Assembly (NCBI RefSeq): GCF_027580225.2
Contig: NC_073357.2
Coordinates: 43,424,001-43,488,000, forward strand
Source of the DNA: Misgurnus anguillicaudatus
Taxonomy: Eukaryota > Chordata > Actinopteri > Cypriniformes > Cobitidae
Reading direction: 5' to 3'
DNA length: 64,000 nt
Below the pieces are notes generated by a model that was not told the DNA's origin, made no database searches, and saw only the letters and a list, made by a program, of their open reading frames with translations. This document shows, one piece after another, positions 22,860-34,929 of this stretch (position 1 is its first letter; each line of letters opens with the position of its first letter). The position numbers were made by a program, and so were the translations under genes.

Positions 22860-24359
22860 CTCCAAATTATGGTTTTAGGTGGCCACCGCTAGTCAATTCT
22901 GGCCTTAACCGCAGACCGTCTTCATTTGACATGTCTCCCACGCCTCCCCGTGAAAATCAATCAATCATTTTAATTATTTGTGCAAATGTACTAATTAGTT
23001 ATCAGGTTACCCCTCCACTGCCTCCCCAGCATCCTCTGTATTCAAAATAAGCTTCGGCACATGGGATTGGTACAGACCATCGGCAAATATTTACTACTCC
23101 CATCTCATTACGTCTGGAGTGGCCGCATGTGCTAAAAAGCTGACCGTGAATATTTTAAAGTCTCTTGCATGCTCTAAAATTTACCTTGACCTTTTCGGAT
23201 CTGGTTTGACCACACCAGAGCAACACCGGGGGTCCTCTTTGTCCACTGCAACCATGCCTGTACCTGAGTCCTGGTGTCGAGCCCTGGGGTTTTGTTAAGC
23301 TGTGTGCATACAGACAGAAGCATTCATTTTCTCCTCACTATGTCTCGGTGAGGTTTGCTTGTTAAAGACAACTGATATATTTCAGCTTTAGTGTGTCCAA
23401 GGGGAAATGCTGACCACTTTTATTTCTCGAGCTGAGTGATTAGCAAGTTGGAATTTGTCGATACAATAGTTATGAACGATTGGAACAAACCTGAATTGGG
23501 GCTATAATCTTTTTTTCCCTCTGTGCTTTGATATTGCTAGTCTGCATTTTTGCTTAAAAAGAAAGTGATTAATCAATAATTAATTTGAAGCCGTGGTATT
23601 GACAGAGGCAAAGCGATGGAAATATTTTCCATAAATCTGCTGTTTATTGCAGGTGCAATTCAGCACTGTTCTGCTTTGCCTCGGCACTCGTGTAAAGTAT
23701 GGTGTGCGGTGCGCTCTCCGTGCTTAGCAAAAACCTGCTGTCTTTGAAATGTGAGACACATTGTAGTTTATAGCTGAACGTCAGGAAAGTCCTCAGAGTG
23801 CAGTTCTTAATTGCGCCCATGAGTTCATCTCCTTGTAATGTAGACAGAGAGGAGAGGAGCTGCTGGGAGCTCTTCATGGCTGGAGAAGACTGGTTAGAGG
23901 TCTCTCGGTCCTGGTTGTCTCGTTTGTGCTCTGATAAAGCAGATCTCTTCACGGTCTCTGTTCCTGACCTTAATGTTCGTGTAAAGTCATTTCAGAGAAT
24001 TCTTTTTTAAACACATTATAAATGTTAGAAATGTATTGCTGAAACAGGTTACAAAAACTGTGAACTATGTAGTACTGAATAGAGGTGTTATGGCGTTAAA
24101 CAGTTTCGCAACATTTCTATGTTCAGGATTTTTTGATGACGCACTGGAGCCACCAAGCATGACCTCACCCAACAGAATCGCCAGCATCCATTCAGGTGGT
24201 AGCGGTATTTAAAAGATAAAGGAGACCAAAAGCGGACACAACCCCAGCCTTTGAGAGCAGAGAATTCTGCCTATTTTTCCAATATTTTTTCGACTTATTT
24301 TATTTAATTGGCTTTTTTAATCATTTAAATTTGGGTAGTTGCACAATATTGTTTTTGTT
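22860..24359. other. Repeat-poor block
   Basis: Higher-complexity DNA with no recognisable element. Overlapping short open frames on both strands at 23644-24010 have no domain and no splice support. Confidence 0.4.
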
Positions 24360-25716
24360 ATTTAAAGAGCATGTTAGTATAATGCGCCTATAAATTAGAC
24401 GACAACGCGTGTTTGCTTATTACACACATGGACAGCACACAAACATTTTTAAATATAAAAATTAAAAGGATGAAAATGTAAAAGATTTTTGAGTTTCTTG
24501 GACATAAATGAGTACCGATTACGAGACGTTAAAAATATTGCATTTATTTTTTATTTCTTTATTTTTTATTTCTTTATTTTTTTAACTCTTTCACTGCCAG
24601 AGTTTTTTTTAAAAGTTGCTAGCCAGCGTCAGCATTTTTCAGGTTTTTCACAAAAGTTTTATGCCTTCCAGAAAATGTTCTTCTTTAAATATATAAACAA
24701 ACAATATATCAAATTAAAGAATTTAAAAAAATATTAGTTCTCTCTTATCAACTTTCAAATATAAATAGGTTTCTTCATAAACACCCAATTTTGAGCAAAA
24801 AGCTAATTCCATAATTCCATTTTTTTGAAGGACTTTTGATAGAGATCAGATGCAGAGCGATCTTTAAAACATACACAGAGTTCTCTCTCTTTTTCACGTG
24901 AGACGCTACCTCCAGGTTGTATAAGTTGCAGATAATAGCGGTATTGTGGAAAGCCGTAAATTCTCATCATTGGCAGGGAAGCATTTTCTCTTAATTGTCT
25001 CGTCAATTTCGGGGAAAGAGGTAAATGCTACCCCACGAATTTTGTGTATATCATTACTTTGTATAGGGTGAGAACCTTTTTTAATTAATGCTTTTCAAAA
25101 CACTCACAGCGCTATGCGAGTGCTGAAACGTTTCGGCTCTCCCCCCCTTTGTAAATTCTTTATCTCCTGTTTAGTACAAATAAAGTACTTTTTAGAGTAC
25201 AAACTTTTTCTTGCATATTTATAAATTATTATTTGAGATAACACGATCACGTAGGCAATCCATACATATACAGCAATTATAAGCCTGCTATTTTTACTTC
25301 CATAATTAAAAGAAAATGACTTTTAAAGAGAACCAAAGGTTTTAATACAAAAAAAAAAAAACAATTTCAATACAAATATTACCAACACAATTTTTTAACA
25401 TCAATCTTAAACTCGTGGTCTTCTTCCTCCAGTTAGTTTTTCAGTTTATAAATCCATCATCTAAATAGGGAATCGGCATGGTGTGAGCATAACTGGCTTT
25501 TAAAGGGAATGAGAGATGAGACTGTCATTGGGCACGTTACACCCAAAACACACCCATTACTCATTACGAGAATAGTAAAAACCCTTTTAGACTGTGCGCT
25601 AGGCGCACAAACCATTTTTCCCATCGTTAAATTAGCAAAAGTGGAATCAGAAACACCCGTTTAGACTGTGCGCCGTGCACTTTAGACCCTGTGCTTAGAT
25701 CGTTAAAATAGGGCCC
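24360..25716. mobile_element. hAT-like GGGCCCTATTTTAACG element remnant, split by a later insertion
   Basis: The right end TCGTTAAAATAGGGCCC is the complement of a terminus I recall as abundant in cyprinid hAT-type repeats. Subterminal TTTAGACTGTGCGC is repeated twice (about 25588 and 25661). The left part (24370-24580, with ATGCGCCTATAAATTAGACG) looks like interior sequence; the left terminus is missing. The TTAA element at 24586-25020 is inserted within it. Confidence 0.5.
24586..25020 (-). mobile_element. TTAA-flanked DNA element, family 2, copy 3 (inverted, diverged)
   Basis: Reversed relative to copies 1 and 2: it begins CTCTTTCACTGCCAG, continues GTCAGCATTTTTCAGG and ATGCCTTCCAGAAAATG, and ends TCGTCAATTTCGGGGAAAGAG. 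TTAA is present on the left (24582-24585), with a decayed GTAA on the right. The stretch that holds the CTCF-like motif in the other copies is replaced by unrelated sequence here. Confidence 0.75.
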
Positions 25717-27507
25717 ATAGTATCATACTTTACACAGACTTTAATGACATAGAAGCGTATGATTTGCATATGACTATAGTCAGGTTTTTGAATGTCTAAA
25801 TAAAAGATTAGCATCTTGTAATCTGGTTTATAAGTAGGAGTCATTGTTTTTGAGAGCCTCCAAACACTTGCATTTTTTAATGCATGGATTGTATGCATAA
25901 GTTATTTGCTCTCTTATTAAACCAGCATAATGTAAAGACTGCTGTCAAGTTGCTGTCATATATGATCCTCAGACAACGCATTTCACCAGTGAGTGCATAA
26001 GAAATTATTAAAAAGATGTATTTTATAACATAACTCATTTGATTTAGAGGAGAAATGAGTAGAAATATTAGCCATAAGAACAAGAATTGAGCAGATAAAA
26101 TTATGCCTCATGCAGAGAGCACTTATTTGTTTTGTTTGCTGCTTGGATAATTTAAAGACAATGCCGTGTCAAAGCCTAGCTTTGATGCATGCGCCAGCGC
26201 TTCTTTTCCCAGCGGTATTAACCCCAGCCCTTCCTGCTGTATTGTTCAGGTGTACCAAAGATATTTTTTTAACTTCATTGTTAAGAAATCACCACTCAAT
26301 AGACATTTTTCCCCCTTTCCACAAAGGACAGTTTGCTTTGTCCTTTTACGCGGAAATGTTGGAGTTGTTATTTTAAACCTGGAAGTCTTGCTTTATGGTG
26401 AGACATGACTTGCAAAGACAAAACATCCTCTTCCTTAGTAGAGAAAGGTGGTGACCGGTGATGTCTGGTATTAGTTCCTCAAACAGCTGGGATTGTGTCT
26501 TGTGTAAGAGAATGTGCACCTTTCTGGAGTCTAAGCCTGACAGTAGCATTGACCAGAAGGAGGAGAAAGGCCAAAAACCGAACGGTTTAAGGGAGGGAAG
26601 AATATGCAAAGGGAAGGAATAAAGCAGCTGTGTTGGGGCCATATGCCATCCCCTTAGAAGAAGGTAAGGTCTGTCCCTTCACACATCCCTGGCTTAACAT
26701 CAGAAGGTGGTCACTGGCCATGCCGCACACCCGACCAGTCAGTTTGATTTAATGAGAGAAGCTTTGGATGCCACCGTCTGTCCGGAGAAGAAGAAAAAAA
26801 GAAGATAGAACAAGAAAAAAGGGAGATGCCCAAGTGATCCAGCTGCCCACCAGACTGACAGATAAGTGTGTAAAGTCCAATAACTCCAGAAAATGGCAGA
26901 GTAGAAAAATAGGTATAGATTTCTCACCTTGTCAGATTTGCACATGGTTGTAAAATACATGTGAGATAGGAAGGAGAAATGGAATAAAGAAAACTGCTAA
27001 TGATGAAGAGTGAGAATGGCTGTGTTGTCTGGCACAGGAAACTGCGCGTGTGGCAAGGTTTTAATGATGCATCTGCTCATGTCAAATGATTCTGGACACA
27101 TGGCAAACCCTTGACTGCTGGAAGCTTTGATGTCATCACACACACACATACACAAATGCATGTTGGCATACTCTTTTTGTCTATCACACACACACACACA
27201 CTCGCGATCGTACTCGCGCATGCTCAGCTATCTTCCGGGCACCGGTTCACTTTGGCCCCCTCTGGTGCTGCGGTGGCTGATTTTAATGTCCCTGCCTAAT
27301 GATCTGGCAGCCCTAGAAAGGTAAATGATAATTTGCCTTAAGTGGAGCCTTTAGGCGGAAATGCCTTGTAGTACTCTTTCCATTTTCAAGAGGGATTTGC
27401 ACATTCTGTCCTTTTAAGATGGAGTTATCAATATGTCATGCACAGATTTCATTTCAATTTCTTCTGCTGTCCGAGAAAGCATCCTCTACTGTCCGCTCTC
27501 ATTTCAG
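25717..27507. other. Mostly repeat-poor DNA with (CA)n tracts
   Basis: (CA)n runs occur at about 27137-27150 and 27185-27201. Overlapping frames at 26110-26642 on both strands have no domain. No gene is called. Confidence 0.4.
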
Positions 27508-27595
27508 CAGGCTGACCAGATGATGATGTTCGAGAGATCTGTCGTGCAGGGAGGCAGCGACTTGGACAACTTGGAATGGACTGATGGAGACCGAG
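27508..27595 (+). CDS. Candidate internal exon (88 bp), unidentified
   Basis: A pyrimidine-rich tract and CTCTCATTTCAG precede 27508, and GAG|GTAAAA follows 27595, giving acceptor and donor consensus. Of the three frames only the first is open through the segment (29 codons plus one base, so phase 0 in and phase 1 out). The peptide is acidic in its second half, with GGSDLDNLEWTDGDR. I do not recognise the protein. CAGCAG at the acceptor is a tandem NAGNAG site that could shift the start by one codon. The open frame continues upstream past the acceptor to 27433, so openness alone is weak support. It could equally be a chance match. Confidence 0.25.
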
Positions 27596-29839
27596 GTAAA
27601 AACTGAGAAAATAAGCACTGATTCTAGATCAGGACTCACTCTGCACAGGCTTTGTAAAACACAACTCACTGGAGGGTTTATACAGGATATCTGGCAGGAA
27701 TTAACTGGTGATTCATCAGTCCAAAGAACTCCTGTTGCTACCTCTCTCTGTTAAGCTGTCTTCAGAAGCACAAAACTGTTTCCTGTATTCCACTTTTGGC
27801 TATTTATCTTTAAATAAAACCATTTTGAAACATCATGTGGTCATGGGTCTGCACGTTTCGTAGTAAGTGTCAGTGGATACAGCTGTTGTTTTATTTTAGG
27901 CCTCAGATTGGGCACATATTACTGTAGAAGCAAACATAGAAACTAAAATGGTACTTTCAGTTTCCACAGCAGGTGCAGTAGTTACAAGTGAAGTAGGCTC
28001 TGATCCGTTGCAACAGCACAGGGCAGAGATGAAAAGTGGGGTTGGCTTGAAGCGGTCAGGGCCTTGTCTCCGGGAGCTGATAATTGCTTAGGGTGAGGGG
28101 AAGTTCAGGGCCTGCTTTTGTCTTGCCAGTAACAGGAGACGAGAGCTGAAGAAGCTGGGCCTTTGGCGACAGGGTAGTGCCACTGATCAGACAAAAGGTT
28201 GTAGGCACGTGGGCGCCCTCTTGCTTTCACAGGATCCTCTCGTTCGTTCTCTCCATCCTCTCTGAGGGTATTAGAAGCGGGCAGATGCTCTAGTATCTGT
28301 CCTGAGGGGATGGTGGTTAACCGCTGGCTCGAGTGTTTCGCCAAAGGCGAGAAAAAGAGAGGTATCCTTTCTCTGTTCATCCCCCTCACTTTTACGTCTC
28401 TCGTGCCTTTCTATCACTTTCCTCATCTTTACATGGGCAAACAGTGAGCCGTTAAAGATCTCTTACTCTTTCCCTGGGTAGTGACCAAATTCACCACTTA
28501 ATGCTGATGTTTCTCCCTTCTTCGCACATCTTTTTATTTCTCTTAAGGTTGGGGCTTTAAAGATAATGTAGCTTTTTAGGGTTGATGGCGTAAAGTGAGA
28601 GCGGAAATGTGATTCTGAAACATTAGTTGATAATGCAGTGGTTTCGCCGAAGCAAAGAATATCAGGCATTAGATCTTTGAGTGATTCTTAGATGGGGGAG
28701 CCCCAGGTGTTATGCCTTAGGAAACATCTGAAATGGTTAAGAGCACTCTGTCTCTTTACTGTAATGGAGTGAAAAAGACTGGATATCGTATGTGCATTTG
28801 GAATCTAAAATTCCTCCTGGAGCATAGGCTAACTGGAATGTAACATTAACTCATAGCTTGCACTCAAGAAGGCTTGACTCTTAAAGGCATTTTCTGTTAG
28901 GAAAACAGGATTTTTGTAGACTAGGCGCCATGGTGTTTGTCTGGAAGTGGTTCGGACAGTCCCTAAGATTAGCTGTTTTACTTTTAATTCCCGCTGAACT
29001 GTTTCTTTCAGATCTCAGTGGGCCTGTGCCCATCTGCTAGTCTGCTAACTCATCCTGTCTTTCATCCGCGTCTCCTGATCAAAGCTCATTAACACTTCTG
29101 AATGAGAGGGAGTTGTCCTGCTAATGCTAACCCTGAACGCTCTCTCAACATCATGCGGATGCTAGGCTTTCACATGGCTTCGATTCAATCTTTTTTTTTA
29201 CCGAACTTCGACCTACAGCAATAAAGAGGGCTACTTCTTTGATATGTTGTTTTTCTTTCTTTAGCGGCAATCTTTGATTCCTCGGGCGAGCCGTCCCACT
29301 AGTGCACAGCTGCTTACTTGGCTTGATGTTTTTGGCACAGCTTTAGCGTTAGCACGCCCGCTACCGGCTTTGTGTGGCACATTCTGCAGCCCGGGCACTT
29401 CAGAAAACGTCAACAAGCAGCCGTCGAACCTCCATTTTGAAACCAGAACACTTGATGGGAGAGCGAGAAAGAGATAAACGTACGTGTGTGATAAAGTGCC
29501 GAGTGTCCTTTCTCTCTCAATATATATGAACACAAAGACCTCAAACCTGGAAAACCCACTGATCCTCTTCCAGGATCTGAATTCCTGTTTCATGCCATTC
29601 CATTCCTCAACACTTCATGCCTGCCAGGTGCGGTTTGCCTGACCTTGGCAGTTTATTGAGATTTTATGTTTACCAGCTCCTCTTGATAAATGTTGTCTTG
29701 TCTCCTCTTCCCTATCTCTCACATTCCCACAACAATGCTGCATTATTCCCCAGCCGTGCGTCTCTCCTTCACTGGATCACCCTGAGGATGGATATGCCAG
29801 AAGTAGAGTAAGCTAATAGCTTTGAGTTACACACAGACA

Positions 29840-29840
<1 letters not shown>
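27596..29840. other. Repeat-poor block
   Basis: No recognisable transposon or gene. Open frames of about 90-110 codons at 28105-28389 and 29261-29593 (minus) lack domains and overlap frames on the opposite strand. Confidence 0.4.
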
Positions 29841-29879
<39 letters not shown>

Positions 29880-29895
29880 TGCGTGTGTGTGTGCA
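29841..29895. repeat. (GT)n microsatellite with GC interruptions
   Basis: An uninterrupted GT run of about 22 bp, then GCGCGC, then further GT runs. Alternating purine-pyrimidine sequence of this kind can adopt Z-DNA. Confidence 0.95.
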
Positions 29896-30349
29896 TGTTT
29901 GTCTTCGTGCATTAGGGAGTGAGGGAACATGTTTGTGCTCAGCCCATGGCTGGTCCAACAGATGTCAGTCATGTGTTTTTGATGGGATCTCAGTGAGAGT
30001 TCACACAGTATGGCAAGATTGTGATTAATTTGCTTCCACACAGTGCTTTCGTTTAGAAAAGGTTTTAGCGAAGCATAACCGAAACCATGTAAAGATTAAA
30101 ATATTTGACGTGTAAGGAACTTTTATTGACAAGGAGTGTGTCGGGAGTGATTTTTTTAGTTTGACTATCCAAACTGTAAAAAAAGTGCTAGGTATGTGTA
30201 ACCGTGGTTGTGAGTTTTGTGAAGTGCTATAGGTTCTAACGTTACATCATGTCTTTCTTCCTGTTAAGTATAGATCGGTCAATATGGTTAAAAAAGCTGA
30301 GCTAACACTTAAATGCTTTAGAATTGATATTTGAGTTTGGCTTCCTGTC

Positions 30350-30466
30350 TTAAGCTTTTCTGCTTTGAACCAAATTTGGATTTAGTGTTTTTCCCCCTTT
30401 TGTCTGACACTTTTACTGGAGACATCAGTCAAATGGAGACTGGGCAGCCATAAATTCGCCTTTGTA
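30350..30466 (+). repeat. Local direct repeat, unit A
   Basis: TTAAGCTTTTCTGCTTTGAA, then CCAAATTTGGATTTAGT, and later CACTTTTACTGGAGA and CAAATGGA, recur in the same order about 395 bp downstream (30745-30845). Confidence 0.7.
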
Positions 30467-30744
30467 ATAGTGGACAAACCACTTTGAATACTATTACAAA
30501 ATGTGGAAAGCGGTCTCGCTACGTTGAAATATTCCGAGTAATAATATAAATTCCTGGCTGGTTTATAAAAATATGAGAAAAGTGCATTAAAATAAAACTT
30601 TGGGATAGGATGAAATTTTCTTTATTTATGTTCATAATTTCATTTGGTATGTTGATATGCTGCATACTAGAAATATTAGTTTTGCCTCATCTCATATTTC
30701 TTTGCCTTGGGGACAACTTAAGTAAAAACCGGCACAGCATCCTA

Positions 30745-30845
30745 TCCTAAGCTTTTCTGCTCTGAACCAAATTTGAATTTAGTATTTTTAGCTGCCACTT
30801 TTTACTGAAGATATTATTCAAATGGATATTGTTTTCTTTGTAATT
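30745..30845 (+). repeat. Local direct repeat, unit B
   Basis: Diverged copy of 30350-30466, with CTAAGCTTTTCTGCTCTGAA, CCAAATTTGAATTTAGT and TTTTTACTGAAGAT. The spacing differs by about 16 bp of indels. Confidence 0.7.
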
Positions 30846-32356
30846 CACCATTGTGGTGGTTTGTTGTCACCTGTGTGTGTATAAGGGGCAGTATTTAGCT
30901 GCGTTTTGCCCCTGTGCTGTGATATTGTTGCTGGCATATTTGTGATGTTGGGGGTGGGGGTTAGATTTTGTGTTTGTATATTTGTGTGTGTGGGTACGCT
31001 GGCGACGACGGGGAAGAGGGGCACGGTTACCACGGAAATGGATGTGTTGGCCTCATCAGAGGGCTCCCAGCTGGTGTGGGTTCGGAAGCTCGTCTTGGCA
31101 AGCGCGCGGCCAGGGGGGAGTTTGCATCTGTGCAGCCTTGGCACTCAGCTGGGAGGGGGTTGGGGAGGTTTGGGGCTTCTTCCCCCTTGCACGTCAGGTT
31201 TTAAAGAGGACCCACCCATTGTCACCATACAGTCCCACTGGTGGTTACACTGGGCGCAAAACAGTTCTCAGACAACTCATATTTTAGCCACACAATGTGC
31301 CATCATCACACTGTATCATCATACTTATACCCTTATTCCTTCCTTGCCCTTATTTTATTCGCACTTTCATTCCTTGTCCTCTATTTTTACAGCTGGTTTG
31401 ATTTTATTTATTTTTAATTAAATGTGCAGGTGCATATGCTTTCTATTTAGGTGTTTAACTATTTGTTCTCCTAGGCGTTCTTGTATGACTTTTGAGAGTT
31501 TTGTATAGTGATGTGTAGAGATTGTATTAAAGATGTGACATACAGTGCAATACACTAAGAAACTGACTTGCAGATTTCTTTAGGTGTTTAGGGAGTTGAT
31601 CTATTGACATTGTGCCCTTGGAGTGTGCTTTGCATTTGTAAGGCTTGTCTCTGAGCTGTTGAGACATGTGACCTCTAACCTCTCTGTGGGGAGAGGAGGG
31701 CAATCTGGTCCAAAGATCAGCGACTAGATCTGATTATCATTTACTGTCTCTTCTTCCTCATGCACCTTCATTTCTTCATCTTCTTTTTGTGATAGTATTT
31801 TTTATGTATTTTTTTATTTTCTCTTGTTTTTTTTATGAGCATCATCACTATTTATAGGAGAGTAGGAGTACGTGTCAGTGTGTGGGCTTTGCTCTCCTTT
31901 ATTTTTTTAATGTGATCATTTATTTAGAAGGCATCCATTACAGTGACGCACATGTAATAAGTATTTTTTTATCTTAAAAAAGCGGTGTTTCATGTCAAAG
32001 CATATTTTCCACATGGCAGGTAAAATGCATTTTGGGAAATTGCCAACGTATAAAATCATGTAAATTATTTGGCTACAGATTAGACATGAATTATTAAATG
32101 AAGCTTTTTTTAATTAAATGGTAGCTGTGGAATAAAGTGTGCCAGATATTTCAGGAACTAATACTATAAGTAATGGTGATAGTCAGCTTTGCCTTTAAAT
32201 GCAGGAAATACTGTTACAAATATTATCAAAAATGCTTGATATTTTAAATGTTAATATTTTAAATAATATAACCAAATACGATAAAATGTGACCCTGGAAA
32301 AGTGCATTTGTGTAACTTTTAGAAGAATCTCTTGACAGAAATGCAATATAATATAC

Positions 32357-33473
32357 CATAGACTGTAAAAAAAGATGGACGACGCCCGTTCGTTCTCTTC
32401 CATTGGTCAAAAGTGAAGTGCAGTGTCCTGATACAGCGCTGACATCTTGGGTCTTGAGTCTGCGCAGTAGCAATTTTGGGACCAGTCCTGCGCAGTAGTG
32501 AGCAGGAAGTAAAGGCGCGAAATCAAGGTCCCGCCCTCGCTCTCGCAGAATGCGCATATCATGATGTCACACTACCGTTTTTATAGCATTAAAGGACAAG
32601 TTCGGTATTTTACACTTAAAGCCCTGTTTTTAGATTGTTAATAAAGAAATAGAACGGTTTTGACTGAAATTTGGACATATGATGCTGGCCCGAGAATTTT
32701 CGGGTGTTTGTTGTATCACCCCCTACCTCTACAATATCTGCATAGGTGCACTGGAACAATCCTTCCTAAAATGCGTTAAACTTTCATTTACTGTACACAG
32801 ATGTGAAACTCATCGAGTCGTCAGGGGTGTTCACGGATATGCTCACACAAAAATCGCTGCAAAAGATACTTTCCAACAGCTGTTTTATCGTAGTTTTTGT
32901 CCAACTCCATTGACGTGTATTAGATGTGCTGTGAGGTATTACTCCACACCGGGAACGTTGTTTGTATTCTTGCAATTGGCAATGGCGGATTATTGCCACC
33001 AACTGGGCTGGAGTGTCTATTATTCAAGCTCTCAACGGAAGAATATACGGGTGTGAGGCATTTGGAAAAATAGGTCCACAAGTTTACCACGAATGGTAAA
33101 ACACCTTTTCTAAAACATCTTTTGCAGCGATTTTTGTGTGAGCATGTCAGTGAACACCCCTGACCAGTCGGTGAGTTTTTCGTCTTTGTAAATTAAAGTT
33201 TAATGCATTTTAGGAAGGATTGTTCCAGTGCACCTATGCAGACATTGTTGAGGTGGTGGGGTGATACAACAGAAACCAAAAATTCTTGGGCCAGCATCAT
33301 ATGTCCAAATTTCAGTCAAAACCATTCTATTTCATCATGAACAATCTGAAAACAGGCCTTTAAGTGTAGAAACCGAACTTGTCCTTTAAATAACTTACCA
33401 AAATCAAACTTATTTTAAAAACAAACACTTGAATTTACATCAGCGTGATAAAACTACAGTAAATGACAGAAAC
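32357..33473. repeat. Dispersed CATAGACTGTAAAAAAAG repeat, family 6, copy 1, interrupted
   Basis: Begins CATAGACTGTAAAAAAAGAT, then GACGACGCCCGTTCG, TCTGCGCAGTAG, CCCGCCCTCGCTCTCGCAG and CCGTTTTTATAGCATTAA. It is then broken by a 793-bp foldback insertion (32593-33385) and resumes with TTTACATCAGCGTGATAAAA. Copy 2 at 40969-41436 shows the uninterrupted order. It carries no coding sequence. Confidence 0.8.
32593..33385. mobile_element. Large foldback DNA element, TTAA-flanked
   Basis: The left arm (about 32593-32870) and right arm (about 33108-33385) are inverted copies of one another along nearly their whole length: AGGACAAGTTCGGT ends, GACATATGATGCTGGCCC, GGTGCACTGGAACAATCCTT and CACACAAAAATCGCTGCAAA are each mirrored. 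Between them is a loop of roughly 240 bp. TTAA flanks it at 32589-32592 and 33386-33389. Family 6 copy 2 has a single TTAA at the equivalent site (41216-41219), which is the empty site. The 125-codon frame at 32679-33056 is incidental. Confidence 0.9.
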
Positions 33474-33509
33474 GCATTTTTCAAAGTGTTCATTATTACA
33501 CTGCCTTTG

Positions 33510-33675
33510 TTACACTGCCAAACTGTTCTACAAAGGGCATTTCGTCCCTACGTTGTTTTAGACATCATTGTCCTGTGGCGGCTACCATATGCATTTTGAA
33601 ATTAAGGGGTGAGCTGTTTTTTGCAATTCACAATCTCACCACTATGACGCTAAAATTTACAGGCAACGCCTTTTA
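33510..33675. repeat. Dispersed teleost repeat, family 5, degraded copy 2
   Basis: Shares AAACTGTTCTACA, GGCGGCTACCAT, AAGGGGTGAGC, TGCAATTC, AATCTCACCAC and GACGCTAAAATTTACA with 17195-17430, with deletions. Confidence 0.55.
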
Positions 33676-33813
33676 AGTAGCATGGGTATATTTGTAGCAA
33701 AAGCAAAAAATAAATTGTATGGGTCAAAATTATAGATTTTTCTTTTATGCCAAAATATGAATAGTATATTAAATATTAGATCATTTTCCATAAAGATATT
33801 TTGTACATTTTCT

Positions 33814-34054
33814 ACACTCTAAAAAGTTAATTGCTGCCTTAATTTTTTGTTTAATCAATTCGAATGTACAAATTATTTCAACTTAATATTATTTATCTTT
33901 ACTAGAGATGAGTTGCTACAACTTATAAAAATATTTTTTTATAATCTGAAGAACCTTTATTAACCTTAAAGATCCTTTTGTGAAACAGAAAGAACCTTTT
34001 AGTCAAAAAAGGTTCTTCTATGGCATTGTGAAGCACCTTTATTTTTAAGAGTGT
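33814..34054. mobile_element. MITE with ACACTCT ends and AAGAACC/GGTTCTT palindrome
   Basis: The left end ACACTCTAAAAA and right end ATTTTTAAGAGTGT are inverted. Near the right side AGAACCTTTTAGTC is mirrored by AAAAAGGTTCTTCTATGGC. This arrangement is common in teleost genomes. No coding sequence. Confidence 0.7.
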
Positions 34055-34929
34055 TTAAACCAGGAAAAAGCAGATAAAGAATTTGTAGAAGAATTAGTGA
34101 CATTTATTTTATTGTTTATTCATATTTTATTTACACTTGAAAAATGGCACATTTAAAATACATTTTTACAGGCAACGCTTCACCTCACTTTCCTTCTGCA
34201 TCACTCAAACTGATATATTCTCATCACTTCCTCCTTAACTTTCTCTCTGCCAACCCTTGACTTCAAAGTCTTCTCACACAAACGCTTTACAAGGCCCATA
34301 GAGTGAATGTGATATCAGCTGACCACTAACGTAAAGCTCAGATAACCTGACTCTTTCTTCACCCGTCCACATTTATACGCTTCTTGTTCTTTTCTGACAG
34401 GCTTTGAATCTTTTTCATACAGTGACACTAGAGGGGACAAGGGCAGCTTTTGTTCATCTTCTGTTTACCCGCTTCTGCCTGCAATAGACAAGACCACTTC
34501 TGTACCATCATCTACCGGCATTTATATTGATTTCAGATCTTTGGTGAAGCTCAGAGCAAAATTAGACAGGACGGGAATGTTTGTGGCCATGTCTCTCTTA
34601 AAGCTGTGGGTTAAATGAACATATTCCTGCCTTAAATTAATAAAGTAGTTGACACTAAAATACATTTTTTTATTATTATACATTAAAAAACAATGCATGA
34701 TTTGTGTACAGTTTGTTTCAGTTGGATCTTTTTAATTAACAAATTGATACAGTTTACAAAATTGATATGATTAATATTAAGATATATTTATTATTTATTC
34801 CAGTGGTGGACAGACCCCTCATTTACTTATCTAGACGAAAGGGGCCAGGATATTCAGAAACTCACCTTTGAAAGTCACAGGATTTGAAACAAATTTTTTA
34901 TTTTTTTATGTATATAACAAATTTTAAAG
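34055..34929. other. Gene-free DNA
   Basis: No gene or defined repeat recognised. Confidence 0.4.

Larger units (their letters stand above)
29896..32356. other. Gene-free DNA with a local direct duplication
   Basis: Contains the direct-repeat pair at 30350 and 30745. A 171-codon open frame (30906-31421, plus) crosses GT- and G-rich sequence, has no recognised domain and competes with frames of similar length in other phases, so it is not called as a gene. Confidence 0.4.

Noticed and set aside
27121..27201. Direct-repeat array resembling a CRISPR
   Set aside because: These are plain (CA)n microsatellites without unique spacers; the genome is eukaryotic.
30906..31421. 171-codon open frame, plus strand
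   Set aside because: It crosses GT- and G-rich low-complexity sequence, overlaps other-phase frames of 78 and 105 codons and a 99-codon opposite frame, and shows no domain, splice context or promoter.
32679..33056. 125-codon open frame in the foldback element
   Set aside because: It spans one arm and the loop of an inverted-repeat transposon and resembles no transposase.
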